39,853 nt of DNA from Roseomonas sp. (GTDB lineage: Bacteria > Pseudomonadota > Alphaproteobacteria > Acetobacterales > Acetobacteraceae): NCBI GenBank assembly GCA_020249865.1, contig JADCEV010000102.1, positions 1-39,853 of the forward strand, given 5' to 3'. The notes under the pieces are model-generated. The model did not search any database, had not been told where the DNA came from, and was given only the letters and a program-made list of their open reading frames with translations. The first letter of the stretch is position 1. Every line of letters starts with the position of its first letter. The translations under genes were made by a program, and so were the position numbers. Shown piece by piece: positions 8,249 through 16,133 of the stretch.

Positions 8249-8680
8249 ATGACGATATCGCCGTCTCGACTTATCGAGCGCTTCTACCACGAGGTCTGGA
8301 ACCAGGCTGACGAGGCTGTCGCGCGCGAAATCCTGCATCCCGGTTTCCGCTTCCGCGCTTCGCTCGGGCCCGAGAAGTTGGGACCTGCCGGCTTCATTGA
8401 ATACATGCGCCTGATCCACGCGGCCCTGGCCAGCTATACCTGCACCATCGAGGAAATCATCGAGCAGGGTGAGCGTGCGGCAGCGCGCATGCGATTTGCC
8501 GGTCTCCACCAAGGCGTCCTGTTTGGCGTCGCGCCGACCGGGCGGCAAATCGCGTGGTCGGGGGCAGCCTTCTTCACCACCGACGGACACCAGATCACCA
8601 GCCTATGGGTCCTGGGAGATGTGGATGCGGTCAAGCATCAGCTTGGCCACGGGCACTCAGCACCAACGCCGAACCCCTGA
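8249..8680 (+). CDS. SnoaL-like ester cyclase / NTF2-fold protein
   Basis: A 143-residue SnoaL-like protein. The start LIERFYHEVWNQADEAVARE, the HPGFRFRASLGPEKLGPAGF segment and the closing TTDGHQITSLWVLGD are characteristic of the NTF2-like alpha+beta barrel ester cyclase family. Members act on small hydrophobic molecules or have no known reaction; the substrate is not predictable. GGGGAGGAGCC lies just before the ATG, a strong ribosome site. It sits between the two copies of a 33-bp direct repeat, within the otherwise conserved yqeY-dnaG neighbourhood, so it is probably an insertion. Confidence 0.88.
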   Translation: MTISPSRLIERFYHEVWNQADEAVAREILHPGFRFRASLGPEKLGPAGFIEYMRLIHAALASYTCTIEEIIEQGERAAARMRFAGLHQGVLFGVAPTGRQIAWSGAAFFTTDGHQITSLWVLGDVDAVKHQLGHGHSAPTPNP

Positions 8681-8723
8681 GCCCCTGATCAGCGGCGCGG
8701 AGCCGGTCGCGTGGCACCGGCTT

Positions 8724-8756
8724 TTCAGTCACTATCCTGCAAATCTTCCGCCAGCA
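8724..8756. repeat. 33-bp direct repeat, copy B (within DUF3126 gene)
   Basis: The functional partner of the copy at 8085-8117, covering the stop codon and last ten or so codons of the DUF3126 gene. The single difference is C to A at the sixteenth or seventeenth base, which changes the coded Val to Leu. Confidence 0.9.
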
Positions 8757-8943
8757 CCACGATCTGCACGGCATAGGAAACATCGCCATCTTCCGCATCG
8801 CGGTGGATGGTGCCGATGAATTCATTGCCGATTTTAAGCTCCACACTGCCCTTGGGGCGGTCGGGCGCGGTTACCTGAATGCGGGGGTTGCTGAAAAGCT
8901 TGCGCAGATGCGCCTGCACGGCGGCGCGTTCGGCGGGGGTCAT
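8725..8943 (-). CDS. DUF3126 family protein
   Basis: A 72-residue protein of the alphaproteobacterial DUF3126 family, function unknown. The start MTPAERAAVQAHLRKLFSNP, the strand ELKIGNEFIGTIHRDAEDGD and the ending VLAEDLQDSD follow the family pattern over the full length. It is predicted to be small, soluble and cytoplasmic. It is divergent from dnaG with 166 nt between. Its 3' end is duplicated upstream at 8085-8117. Confidence 0.88.
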   Translation of the reverse strand: MTPAERAAVQAHLRKLFSNPRIQVTAPDRPKGSVELKIGNEFIGTIHRDAEDGDVSYAVQIVVLAEDLQDSD

Positions 8944-9028
8944 GGTCGCGTTCCTTCAAAACTCGGTGGGCCGGGATAGCCGCCCTGGTGCCGGGGCGCA
9001 AACCAGCCCGCAGACCTCAAAACAACTT

Positions 9029-9053
9029 CCCTATTTATAGGGGGTGTTTTTTT
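9029..9053 (+). terminator. Hairpin with T-run ahead of dnaG
   Basis: CCCTATTTATAGGG at 9029-9042 can fold into a short stem (CCCTA/TAGGG) and is followed by seven T at 9047-9053. It looks like a small intrinsic terminator reading toward dnaG. No plus-strand gene ends close by (the SnoaL gene stops at 8680), so it may stop stray readthrough or act as a leader attenuator. The TATTTATAG core could instead be promoter sequence. Confidence 0.35.
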
Positions 9054-9090
9054 CGCGCCCCCGCTCGCGCTCCACTTTTCCCTGCAAAGG

Positions 9091-9096
9091 TATAGT
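9091..9096 (+). promoter_or_regulatory. -10-like box of dnaG
   Basis: TATAGT lies 13 nt before the dnaG ATG at 9110, which would give a leader of only a few nucleotides. No convincing -35 is seen. Tentative. Confidence 0.35.
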
Positions 9097-9109
9097 CTGA
9101 CCCCTCGCC

Positions 9110-10915
9110 ATGGCCCTGCCCCCCGGTTTCCTTGATGAGCTTCGCGCCCGCACGCCCCTGCCCGGTCTGATCGGGCGGAAGACGCGACTGCTCAAATCCG
9201 GGCGCAATTGGAAGGGCTGCTGCCCCTTTCATGGGGAAAAGACCCCCTCCTTCTACGTCTATGACGATCACTTCCACTGCTTTGGCTGCGGCGCGCATGG
9301 GGATGCCGTTACCTTCGTCATGCGGGCCGAAGGCGCGCAATTCATGGAAGCGGTGGAGCGCTTGGCGAATGAGGCTGGGCTTGAGGTTCCCAAACTCGCC
9401 CCGCGTGATGCCGAACGCGCCCGCCAGGCGCGGGACCTTCACACCGTCATGGAAGCGGCCAGCGCCGCGTTTCAGCGCCGACTCCGCCTGCCGGAAGGCC
9501 GCCCGGCTTTGGAATATCTCCGCCGCCGCGGCCTGACAGAGGAAACCATTCAGAGCTTCGGCCTCGGCTGGGCGGGCGCGGGGCGCGGCGCCTTGCAGGC
9601 GGATTTGAAGCAGGACGCGTTTGAAACCGACCAATTGATCGAAGCCGGCCTGCTGAAACCGCCTGAGGGCGATGAGGCACCGCGCGATTTCTTCTTCAAC
9701 CGCGTCATGTTCCCCATTCGGGACCGGCGCGGGCGCGTGATTGCCTTTGGCGGGCGCATTCTGGGCGATGGCCAGCTGAAATACATCAATAGCCCGGAAA
9801 CGCCGCTATTTCGCAAACGCTACGCGCTTTACGGGCTGGACCGCGCGCGGGAAGGCGTGTTTCGCGGCGCTGCGCTGGTGGCCGTTGAAGGCTATATGGA
9901 TGTGATCGCGCTGCATCAGGCGGGCTTCACCGGGGCGGTGGCGCCGCTTGGCACCGCGCTCACGGAAGATCAGCTGCAGGAATTATGGCGCCTGTCGCCG
10001 GAGCCGGTGCTGTGTTTCGATGGCGATGCCGCCGGCGCCCGCGCCGCCGCCCGCGTGGCGGAAGCCGCCCTGCCGCTGATCAGCGCCGAACGCAGCCTGA
10101 AGCTGGCGACGCTCCCGGCGGGGGAAGACCCCGATACCCTGATCGCCAAGGGCGGCAAGGCTGCCTTCCAGGCCGTGTTGGATGGCGCGCGCCCACTTTC
10201 GGAAGCGCTGTATGGCCTGCTTCTGGAAGGCCAGGCCATGGCGAGCCCAGAACAGCGGGCCGCCGCGCGCAATCGCCTGGTCGCCGCCGCCGCCACGATC
10301 ACGGACCGCGCCCTGGCCGGGGAATATCGCCAGGCTTTGCTCGATCGCTTCTTTGCCGCCACGCGCCGCCAGCCTGGCCGCGCCGCACCCACCCAGCGCC
10401 TGACCCGCCCTGCCCTGGTGGAACCCGCCATCCGCACCGCCCAGGCGCGTATTCTGATCGCCATTCTGCTCCGCCACCCGTGGCTTCTGCCGCAGATCGA
10501 AGAAGCCTTTGGCCTGCTTGACCTGCCCGAAGGCCCGGCACGCAGCCTGCAAAGCGCCATTCTGTCCTGGCCTATGGACTCTCAGCGCCTTGACTCTGAG
10601 GGCCTACTATCCCACCTCGCAACTGAAGGTTTGGCGGAAGCTGCGGCTTGGGCGCTTGGCGCTGAGGCCCTGCCCCAAGCGGCGCACCCCGATGCGCTGC
10701 CGCGGGAGGTAGAGGAAGGCTTCTGGCATTTCTTCCTGCGGCTGCGCGGAGAGGCGGCTTTGCTTGAAGACCAAAAAGCGGCGCTGGAAGCCTTCGCCGC
10801 CACGAATGACCCGGCGGCGCAGCAAAGGCTGATCCGCCTGACCGAAGCCCTTGGCGCCTTGCGTCGGGGTGAAGATGGGGCCGATATGGCCGAAGATGCG
10901 GCGGCAACGCCATAA
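9110..10915 (+). CDS. dnaG: DNA primase
   Basis: A 601-residue primase that makes RNA primers at the replication fork with DnaB helicase. The N-terminal CHC2 zinc finger has Cys38, His41, Cys57 and Cys60 (CPFH and CFGCG). The Toprim catalytic core follows with VAVEGYMDVIALHQAG and LCFDGDAAG, whose acidic residues bind the metal. A C-terminal helicase-interaction region covers about the last 170 residues. Length is normal. It is followed by rpoD after 69 nt, the classic macromolecular-synthesis arrangement. The start codon is the first in frame after the -10-like TATAGT. Confidence 0.97.
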   Translation: MALPPGFLDELRARTPLPGLIGRKTRLLKSGRNWKGCCPFHGEKTPSFYVYDDHFHCFGCGAHGDAVTFVMRAEGAQFMEAVERLANEAGLEVPKLAPRDAERARQARDLHTVMEAASAAFQRRLRLPEGRPALEYLRRRGLTEETIQSFGLGWAGAGRGALQADLKQDAFETDQLIEAGLLKPPEGDEAPRDFFFNRVMFPIRDRRGRVIAFGGRILGDGQLKYINSPETPLFRKRYALYGLDRAREGVFRGAALVAVEGYMDVIALHQAGFTGAVAPLGTALTEDQLQELWRLSPEPVLCFDGDAAGARAAARVAEAALPLISAERSLKLATLPAGEDPDTLIAKGGKAAFQAVLDGARPLSEALYGLLLEGQAMASPEQRAAARNRLVAAAATITDRALAGEYRQALLDRFFAATRRQPGRAAPTQRLTRPALVEPAIRTAQARILIAILLRHPWLLPQIEEAFGLLDLPEGPARSLQSAILSWPMDSQRLDSEGLLSHLATEGLAEAAAWALGAEALPQAAHPDALPREVEEGFWHFFLRLRGEAALLEDQKAALEAFAATNDPAAQQRLIRLTEALGALRRGEDGADMAEDAAATP

Positions 10916-10984
10916 TAGTAGAGGGTAGTTGCGCGGGCATCCGGGGCGCCGGGTGCCTGTTGCAGTTGGATGGAGTGACACGGC

Positions 10985-12910
10985 ATGGCGACTAAAGCGG
11001 CGGCAGGGGCGGAACCGGTCGAAGCCCGCGACGAACAGGTGGAGGGCATGATGCTCGACATCCAATCGGCGGCGGTGAAGAAGCTGATCGCCCGCGGCAA
11101 GGAACGCGGCTATGTGACGGTGGACGAGATCAACGCCGTATTGCCCTCAGAACAAGTGTCTTCGGAAATGATCGAAGACACCATGGCGATGTTGAGCGAA
11201 GCCGGCATCACCGTATCCGAAGCGGAAGAAGCCGAAGAAGGCGAAGGCGCGCTGGTGAAGCCCGTCACGCGCGCCGATGGCGAAGACGAAGAAGAAGCCG
11301 GCGGCAATGTGGATGAGGAAAGCGTCGGGCGCACCGATGATCCTGTCCGCATGTATCTGCGTGAGATGGGCAGTGTTGAATTGCTCTCGCGCGAAGGTGA
11401 AATCGCCATCGCCAAGCGCATTGAAGCCGGGCGCGACATGATGATTGGCGGCTTGTGCGAAAGCCCGCTGACCTTCAAGGCGATCCTGCGCTGGCATGAA
11501 GCAGTGCGCCAAACACCGCCGCGCATGCTGCTGCGCGACATTATTGACCTGGAAGCAACCCAATCCGCCGGCAATCCTGAAGCGGCGGTTTCCGCCGCCG
11601 CAGTTGAGGAATTCGAAGAGGGTGAGGAAGGGGAAGGTCTTGGGCTTTCGCTTTCCGCGCTTGAAGAAAAGCTGAAGCCGGAAGTGCTGGCAACTTTTGA
11701 GCAGATCGAAAGCATTTATTCCAAGCTTTCTAAGCTCAGTTCCAAGCGGATGGAGGCCTTTACCTCCGGCGAGGAATTGGCCAGCCGTGGGGAGAAGAAT
11801 TACGAAAAGCTCCGCAAGGAATTGATCACGCTGGTTGAAAAGGTGCAGTTGCACAATAACCGCATCGAAGAATTGGTGGATCAGCTGAAAACGCTGAACC
11901 GCCGCATGACCCAGATGGAAGGCCAGGTGCTGCGCCTGGCCGATAGCCAGAAGGTGAAGCGCGATGAATTCCTCGCGCAATGGCGCGGCAGCGAAATGGA
12001 CCCCGCCTGGCTGGAACGCGTGAGCAACCTGCCGGGCAAGGGCTGGAAGGCCTTTGTTGCGAAACACGGCAATGAGGTTGAACAGATCCGCACGCGCATC
12101 AGCGAAGTCGCGAATGAAACCGGCCTGCCGGTCGCGGAATTCAAGCGCGTCTATGCCACCGTATCGCGCGGCGAACGCGACATGACCCAGGCGAAGAAGG
12201 AAATGATTGAGGCGAATCTGCGCCTTGTTATCTCCATCGCCAAGAAATACACCAATCGCGGCCTGCAATTCCTTGACCTGATCCAGGAAGGCAATATCGG
12301 CCTGATGAAGGCGGTGGATAAGTTCGAATATCGCCGCGGCTATAAGTTCAGCACCTATGCCACCTGGTGGATCCGCCAGGCCATCACGCGTTCCATCGCC
12401 GATCAGGCGCGCACCATCCGCATTCCGGTGCATATGATTGAAACCATCAATAAGTTGGTGCGTACTTCACGCCAGATGCTGCATGAAATCGGCCGCGAAC
12501 CTCAGCCGGAGGAACTGGCCGAAAAGCTCGGCATGCCGCTTGAAAAAGTGCGCAAGGTGCTGAAGATTGCGAAGGAGCCGATCAGCCTTGAAACCCCGAT
12601 CGGGGATGAGGAAGACAGCCACCTAGGCGACTTCATCGAAGACAAGAACGCGATTATCCCGATTGATGCGGCGATCCAATCCAATCTGCGCGAACAGACA
12701 ACGCGCGTGCTGGCCAGCCTGACGCCCCGCGAAGAACGCGTGCTGCGCATGCGCTTTGGCATCGGCATGAATACGGATCACACGCTGGAAGAAGTGGGCC
12801 AGCAATTCAACGTAACCCGCGAACGCATCCGCCAGATTGAAGCCAAGGCACTACGCAAGCTGAAACACCCAAGCCGCAGCCGGAAGCTGAGGTCGTTCTT
12901 GGATAATTGA
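10985..12910 (+). CDS. rpoD: RNA polymerase primary sigma factor (sigma-70)
   Basis: A 641-residue housekeeping sigma factor that directs RNA polymerase to most promoters. Region 1.1 is at the N-terminus ([20 protein letters not shown]), region 1.2 follows ([20 protein letters not shown]), and the acidic non-conserved region lies between 1.2 and 2. Region 2 contains [20 protein letters not shown] and [17 protein letters not shown]. Region 4 ends with [20 protein letters not shown] and [19 protein letters not shown]. Length and order are typical for alphaproteobacterial RpoD. It lies 69 nt downstream of dnaG. Confidence 0.98.
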   Translation: MATKAAAGAEPVEARDEQVEGMMLDIQSAAVKKLIARGKERGYVTVDEINAVLPSEQVSSEMIEDTMAMLSEAGITVSEAEEAEEGEGALVKPVTRADGEDEEEAGGNVDEESVGRTDDPVRMYLREMGSVELLSREGEIAIAKRIEAGRDMMIGGLCESPLTFKAILRWHEAVRQTPPRMLLRDIIDLEATQSAGNPEAAVSAAAVEEFEEGEEGEGLGLSLSALEEKLKPEVLATFEQIESIYSKLSKLSSKRMEAFTSGEELASRGEKNYEKLRKELITLVEKVQLHNNRIEELVDQLKTLNRRMTQMEGQVLRLADSQKVKRDEFLAQWRGSEMDPAWLERVSNLPGKGWKAFVAKHGNEVEQIRTRISEVANETGLPVAEFKRVYATVSRGERDMTQAKKEMIEANLRLVISIAKKYTNRGLQFLDLIQEGNIGLMKAVDKFEYRRGYKFSTYATWWIRQAITRSIADQARTIRIPVHMIETINKLVRTSRQMLHEIGREPQPEELAEKLGMPLEKVRKVLKIAKEPISLETPIGDEEDSHLGDFIEDKNAIIPIDAAIQSNLREQTTRVLASLTPREERVLRMRFGIGMNTDHTLEEVGQQFNVTRERIRQIEAKALRKLKHPSRSRKLRSFLDN

Positions 12911-12920
12911 GGGAAAGAAG

Positions 12921-12953
12921 GGGGGGGTCGCTGCCCCCTGACCCCCGCCGGGG
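12921..12953 (+). terminator. GC-rich hairpin after rpoD
   Basis: Starting 11 nt after the rpoD stop codon, GGGGG (12923-12927) and CCCCC (12934-12938) can pair around a 6-nt loop, and a second C/G-rich pairing follows (CCCCCGCCGGGG). There is no T-run, so termination may need Rho or the structure may be a short interspersed intergenic element instead. Confidence 0.35.
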
Positions 12954-13056
12954 TAAGCCGCGGGTGCGTACCTGCGGCGCGCGCAGGGTTGGTGTGGCGG
13001 CTGCGCGCAAAAGGAAACAGTGTTACCCCGGACCCCGCCTAGACTTTCTTCGCGCT

Positions 13057-13971
13057 TTAGTCTTCTGTGAAGAAATCCTCATCAAGGCGTTTGAATTCGA
13101 CAACTCGATTTGAGCGCACGCCAACATTGTAGGTAACCATCAGTTCCGTCAGACGCTTACCATCAATAAGGATAATGCGTTGCGGCACCCGTGACGCAAA
13201 ATCCGATGCCTGCGCCGAGAAGGATGACGTGGTAACGAAAACACCCTTGGTCGCACCCAATCCAACAAGGCTGCCATTGAAAGCCTGGACCTCTGGCCGA
13301 CCAACAGAAGTCCCGGGCGCATAGCGTTTTGCCTGAACATAAACGCGATCCAAGCCAAGCGCATCTTCATTGATGACGCCATCCACGCCACCGTCGCCTG
13401 ACTTACCAAGCTGCTCCGCTGCATTCAGACGCGAACCGCCATAGCCCATGGCCACCAGCAATTCCACGATAAGCTGTTCAAAGAATTGTGGAGAATTCTG
13501 TAGAATATGGCTCAGTAGATCATCGCGTAGCGCAGCGTTAAATGCCTTTTCTGCATCGTTGATGATTTCCTCAGGGGTCGCCGCGGGCGGTTCTAAAGCG
13601 CTGCCATCATCCGAAGGCTGCGCCGCTTCCGACTTCCCATAAAATTCCTTGAAGGCCGGAAGTGTAAGAAGATACTTGGTATTGAGAACAGCGGGTGGCC
13701 TATTGAGAAGCTGCTTGCCCATCTCAGTCACAGTAAAGCGGCCGCGCTTCGGGATCTCCAGCAACCCAGCCTTGGTCAGGTAAAATTTCGCCCAATGAAT
13801 GCGATTATGCAGCAGGCGCTGCTTGCCGCTTGGCAGCATCTCCTCAGCTTCAGCGTCAGAAAGACCATGGCTCTTTGCAATCTCGACCGCAGCCATCGGA
13901 ACCGAAAACTCACCCTGAGCGGCCAGCTTCAGGATCGGCAGCATCAAGCTCTGATAATCGGGAATCGCCAT
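13057..13971 (-). CDS. mrr: Mrr-type restriction endonuclease
   Basis: A 304-residue type IV (modification-dependent) endonuclease homologue. An N-terminal winged helix (MAIPDYQSLMLPILKLAAQG through RFTVTEMGKQLLN) probably binds DNA. The C-terminal Mrr_cat domain has FEQLIVELLVAMGYGG, the catalytic acidic stretch GDGGVDGVI and the QAK motif of VYVQAKRYAPG, a PD-(D/E)xK-like fold. It would cleave methylated foreign DNA. ATG 13971 is chosen because it begins the conserved domain; the longer frame overlaps the LysR gene. No methylase or specificity subunit lies nearby, so it is a stand-alone defence gene, 97 nt beyond the LysR gene on the same strand. Confidence 0.92.
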   Translation of the reverse strand: MAIPDYQSLMLPILKLAAQGEFSVPMAAVEIAKSHGLSDAEAEEMLPSGKQRLLHNRIHWAKFYLTKAGLLEIPKRGRFTVTEMGKQLLNRPPAVLNTKYLLTLPAFKEFYGKSEAAQPSDDGSALEPPAATPEEIINDAEKAFNAALRDDLLSHILQNSPQFFEQLIVELLVAMGYGGSRLNAAEQLGKSGDGGVDGVINEDALGLDRVYVQAKRYAPGTSVGRPEVQAFNGSLVGLGATKGVFVTTSSFSAQASDFASRVPQRIILIDGKRLTELMVTYNVGVRSNRVVEFKRLDEDFFTED

Positions 13972-14068
13972 GAATGTTATGCCCTCATGCAAGGCGGAAA
14001 GACTAATCTGCTTTTCAGAGCGATAGGCAGAAAAAAACGTCGTGCCCCACGCACCTGAATCCGCCCCC

Positions 14069-15043
14069 TCATTCACACCCGCTCGGCACACCCTGCGCTT
14101 CACACCAGGCCATCGCCTCCTCTTCCGCCTTCTGATCGGCCGCGCGGATCAAGTCCAAAAACCCCTGCTCTGCCGCGCCAAGCGCGCGGTTGCGCAAGGT
14201 GATGATGCCGGGATGGATTGAAGCCCAAGGGGCGCGCTGCCAGGGCAGGGCCACGATATCCCCATGGCGGAGTGCCGCCATCGCCATGGTGACACTTACC
14301 GCTGCCACCGCATCGCATTGCGGCAATAATTTCAACATCACGGTTGGGCTTTCATGCACCAGCGCGGGAAAGGCAGGGTGAAGCTGGCCAAGCCGGCGGG
14401 CTTCCTCCCGCGCTGCGACATGGGGCGCCTGTACCTCTCGCGGCGCATTACCGATAAACGCCAAGGGATAGGCCATGATATCGGCAAGGCTCACGCTGTT
14501 CCGCCCAGCCAGCGGATGGCCGGCGCGCGCGACGAATATCCCCGGCTGGGGGCGCAGCTTTTCCACCGTCAGGCCAGGGTTAGCGACGTAGCCGCGTATA
14601 TCCATCATACCGAAGGGGGCTTCCCGTTCCAGGATCGCCGCTGGCACCTCGGTCCAATTGGCGGAAATCAGGCGCACCCGCGTGGTCGGGAAGGCGGCAA
14701 GCATGCCCGCTGCTGCGGTCAGGCAAAGCGTCTCAGCCATATAGGCGCCGGCGATCACATTCAAATCATGGGTCTGCGTGCCGCGCGCTTCGGATAGATG
14801 CCGGTCCAACCTTTCCAGACTATCCAGAATGGCGCTGCCTTCGGCGATGATGGCGCGGCCCAGATCGGTTGCAATCACGCCACGGCGGCTGCGTTCAAAC
14901 AGCTTGCCGCGCAGCCGTGCCTCCAGCCGCGCCAGCGCCCGGGTCAGCGCCGGCTGGGCAATGCCAAGCACCCGCGCGGCGCGCACCAGGCTGCCGTTCT
15001 CGTCAATGGCCTTGACCAGCCGTAACTCGCGAACCTCGATCAT
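14069..15043 (-). CDS. LysR-family transcriptional regulator
   Basis: A 324-residue LysR regulator. The N-terminal helix-turn-helix (LRLVKAIDENGSLVRAARVL, then QPALTRALARLEARLRGKLF) is complete, and the rest is the periplasmic-binding-protein-like effector domain. It is divergent from the formylglycine-generating enzyme gene and probably controls that cassette, the usual LysR arrangement. A T-N11-A palindrome lies immediately upstream of its start. The effector is unknown; sulfate ester or sulfonate metabolites are a reasonable guess from the neighbours only. Confidence 0.93.
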   Translation of the reverse strand: MIEVRELRLVKAIDENGSLVRAARVLGIAQPALTRALARLEARLRGKLFERSRRGVIATDLGRAIIAEGSAILDSLERLDRHLSEARGTQTHDLNVIAGAYMAETLCLTAAAGMLAAFPTTRVRLISANWTEVPAAILEREAPFGMMDIRGYVANPGLTVEKLRPQPGIFVARAGHPLAGRNSVSLADIMAYPLAFIGNAPREVQAPHVAAREEARRLGQLHPAFPALVHESPTVMLKLLPQCDAVAAVSVTMAMAALRHGDIVALPWQRAPWASIHPGIITLRNRALGAAEQGFLDLIRAADQKAEEEAMAWCEAQGVPSGCE

Positions 15044-15044
15044 A

Positions 15045-15057
15045 TACCACCGGTGGA
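15045..15057. promoter_or_regulatory. LysR-type box between regulator and sulfatase cassette
   Basis: TACCACCGGTGGA fits the T-N11-A LysR box, with a perfect 10-bp dyad CCACCGGTGG at 15047-15056. It lies one base from the LysR start codon and about 90 nt before the preferred start of the divergent gene, so bound protein could repress its own gene and activate the other. Confidence 0.55.
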
Positions 15058-15148
15058 ATTACAGATTGCCGAAAAAGTATTGCACCCACTTGTCGCAAAG
15101 ATGGCAGTCTCTGCAAAGTCGCTCACGCTGCAAGGGTATGGTTTCGCG

Positions 15149-16108
15149 ATGATGGAAGGGCCAGGCAGGCCCGATCAGGTGGGTGAAGAGGCAGCCATGG
15201 CCTGGATTCCAGGCGGCACCTTCCTGATGGGTTCGGATCGACATTATCCCGAAGAAAGGCCCTGCCATAGCGTGAAGGTGGCGGGTTTCTGGATGGACCA
15301 GACAGCGGTGACCAATCGGGACTTCGCCCGTTTTGTCGCGGCTACGGGCTACAAGACGGTGGCCGAGCGACCGCTGGACCCCGCGCTTTATCCTGGTGCG
15401 CCGGCCGATATGCTGGCGCCGGGCGCGCTGGTTTTTCGCATGACCGATGGCCCGGTGGATACGCGCGACATTCGCAACTGGTGGCATTGGACCAAGGGGG
15501 CGCATTGGCGCGCGCCGGAAGGGCCGGGCAGTGATCTGAAAGGCCGGGAAGATCACCCGGTGGTGCATGTCGCGTTTGAAGACGCTGCCGCCTATGCCGC
15601 CTGGGCGGGCAAGGAACTGCCGACCGAAGCGGAATGGGAATTCGCCGCGCGTGGCGGGCTTGATGGTGCTGAATTTGCCTGGGGGCAGGAATTGGCACCG
15701 GGTGACGTGCATCTGGCCAATACCTGGCAAGGCCCCTTCCCCTGGCGCAATTTCGAAACCGATGGCTTTGCCGGGACCTGCCCGGTCAAAAGCTTTCCGC
15801 CCAATGGCTTCGGCCTGTTTGAGGTTTGCGGCAATGTCTGGGAATGGACCGTGGATTGGTGGGGCGCCAAACACGCCGCCGATCCGGAAAGCCCCTGTTG
15901 CGTCGCTGAAAATCCGCGCGGCGCAGACATGGCCGGGTCTTTCGATCCCTTGCAGCCCGCCATCCGCATTCCGCGCAAGGTGGTGAAGGGCGGTTCCTTT
16001 CTTTGCGCGCCATCCTATTGCCGACGCTACCGGCCCGCCGCGCGTCACGCCCAAATGGTGGATACCGGCATGAGCCATATCGGCTTTCGCTGCATCCGCC
16101 ACCCATGA
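15149..16108 (+). CDS. Formylglycine-generating enzyme (sulfatase-modifying factor)
   Basis: A 319-residue copper enzyme that oxidises the active-site cysteine of sulfatases to formylglycine. MAWIPGGTFLMGSDRHYPEE opens the SUMF1/FGE domain; PTEAEWEFAARGG, NVWEWTVDWW and VKGGSF are family motifs. The two copper-binding catalytic cysteines are present in LCAPSYCRRYRPAARH (Cys286 and Cys291), so this is a true FGE and not one of the many cysteine-less relatives. The start is uncertain: ATG 15149 has AAGGG 12 nt upstream; GTG 15053 lies within the LysR box and is unlikely. Sulfatase gene follows after 25 nt. Confidence 0.93.
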   Translation: MMEGPGRPDQVGEEAAMAWIPGGTFLMGSDRHYPEERPCHSVKVAGFWMDQTAVTNRDFARFVAATGYKTVAERPLDPALYPGAPADMLAPGALVFRMTDGPVDTRDIRNWWHWTKGAHWRAPEGPGSDLKGREDHPVVHVAFEDAAAYAAWAGKELPTEAEWEFAARGGLDGAEFAWGQELAPGDVHLANTWQGPFPWRNFETDGFAGTCPVKSFPPNGFGLFEVCGNVWEWTVDWWGAKHAADPESPCCVAENPRGADMAGSFDPLQPAIRIPRKVVKGGSFLCAPSYCRRYRPAARHAQMVDTGMSHIGFRCIRHP

Positions 16109-16133
16109 TCCAACCAAAGGGAAAACCGATCAC

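Noticed and set aside
11147-12433. Long 428-codon open frame antisense to rpoD
   Set aside because: Mirrors codon bias of the GC-rich rpoD gene; no domain or ribosome site.
15059-16117. 352-codon antisense frame over the FGE gene
   Set aside because: Shadow of the real gene; its sequence shows no family features and the FGE has complete catalytic motifs.
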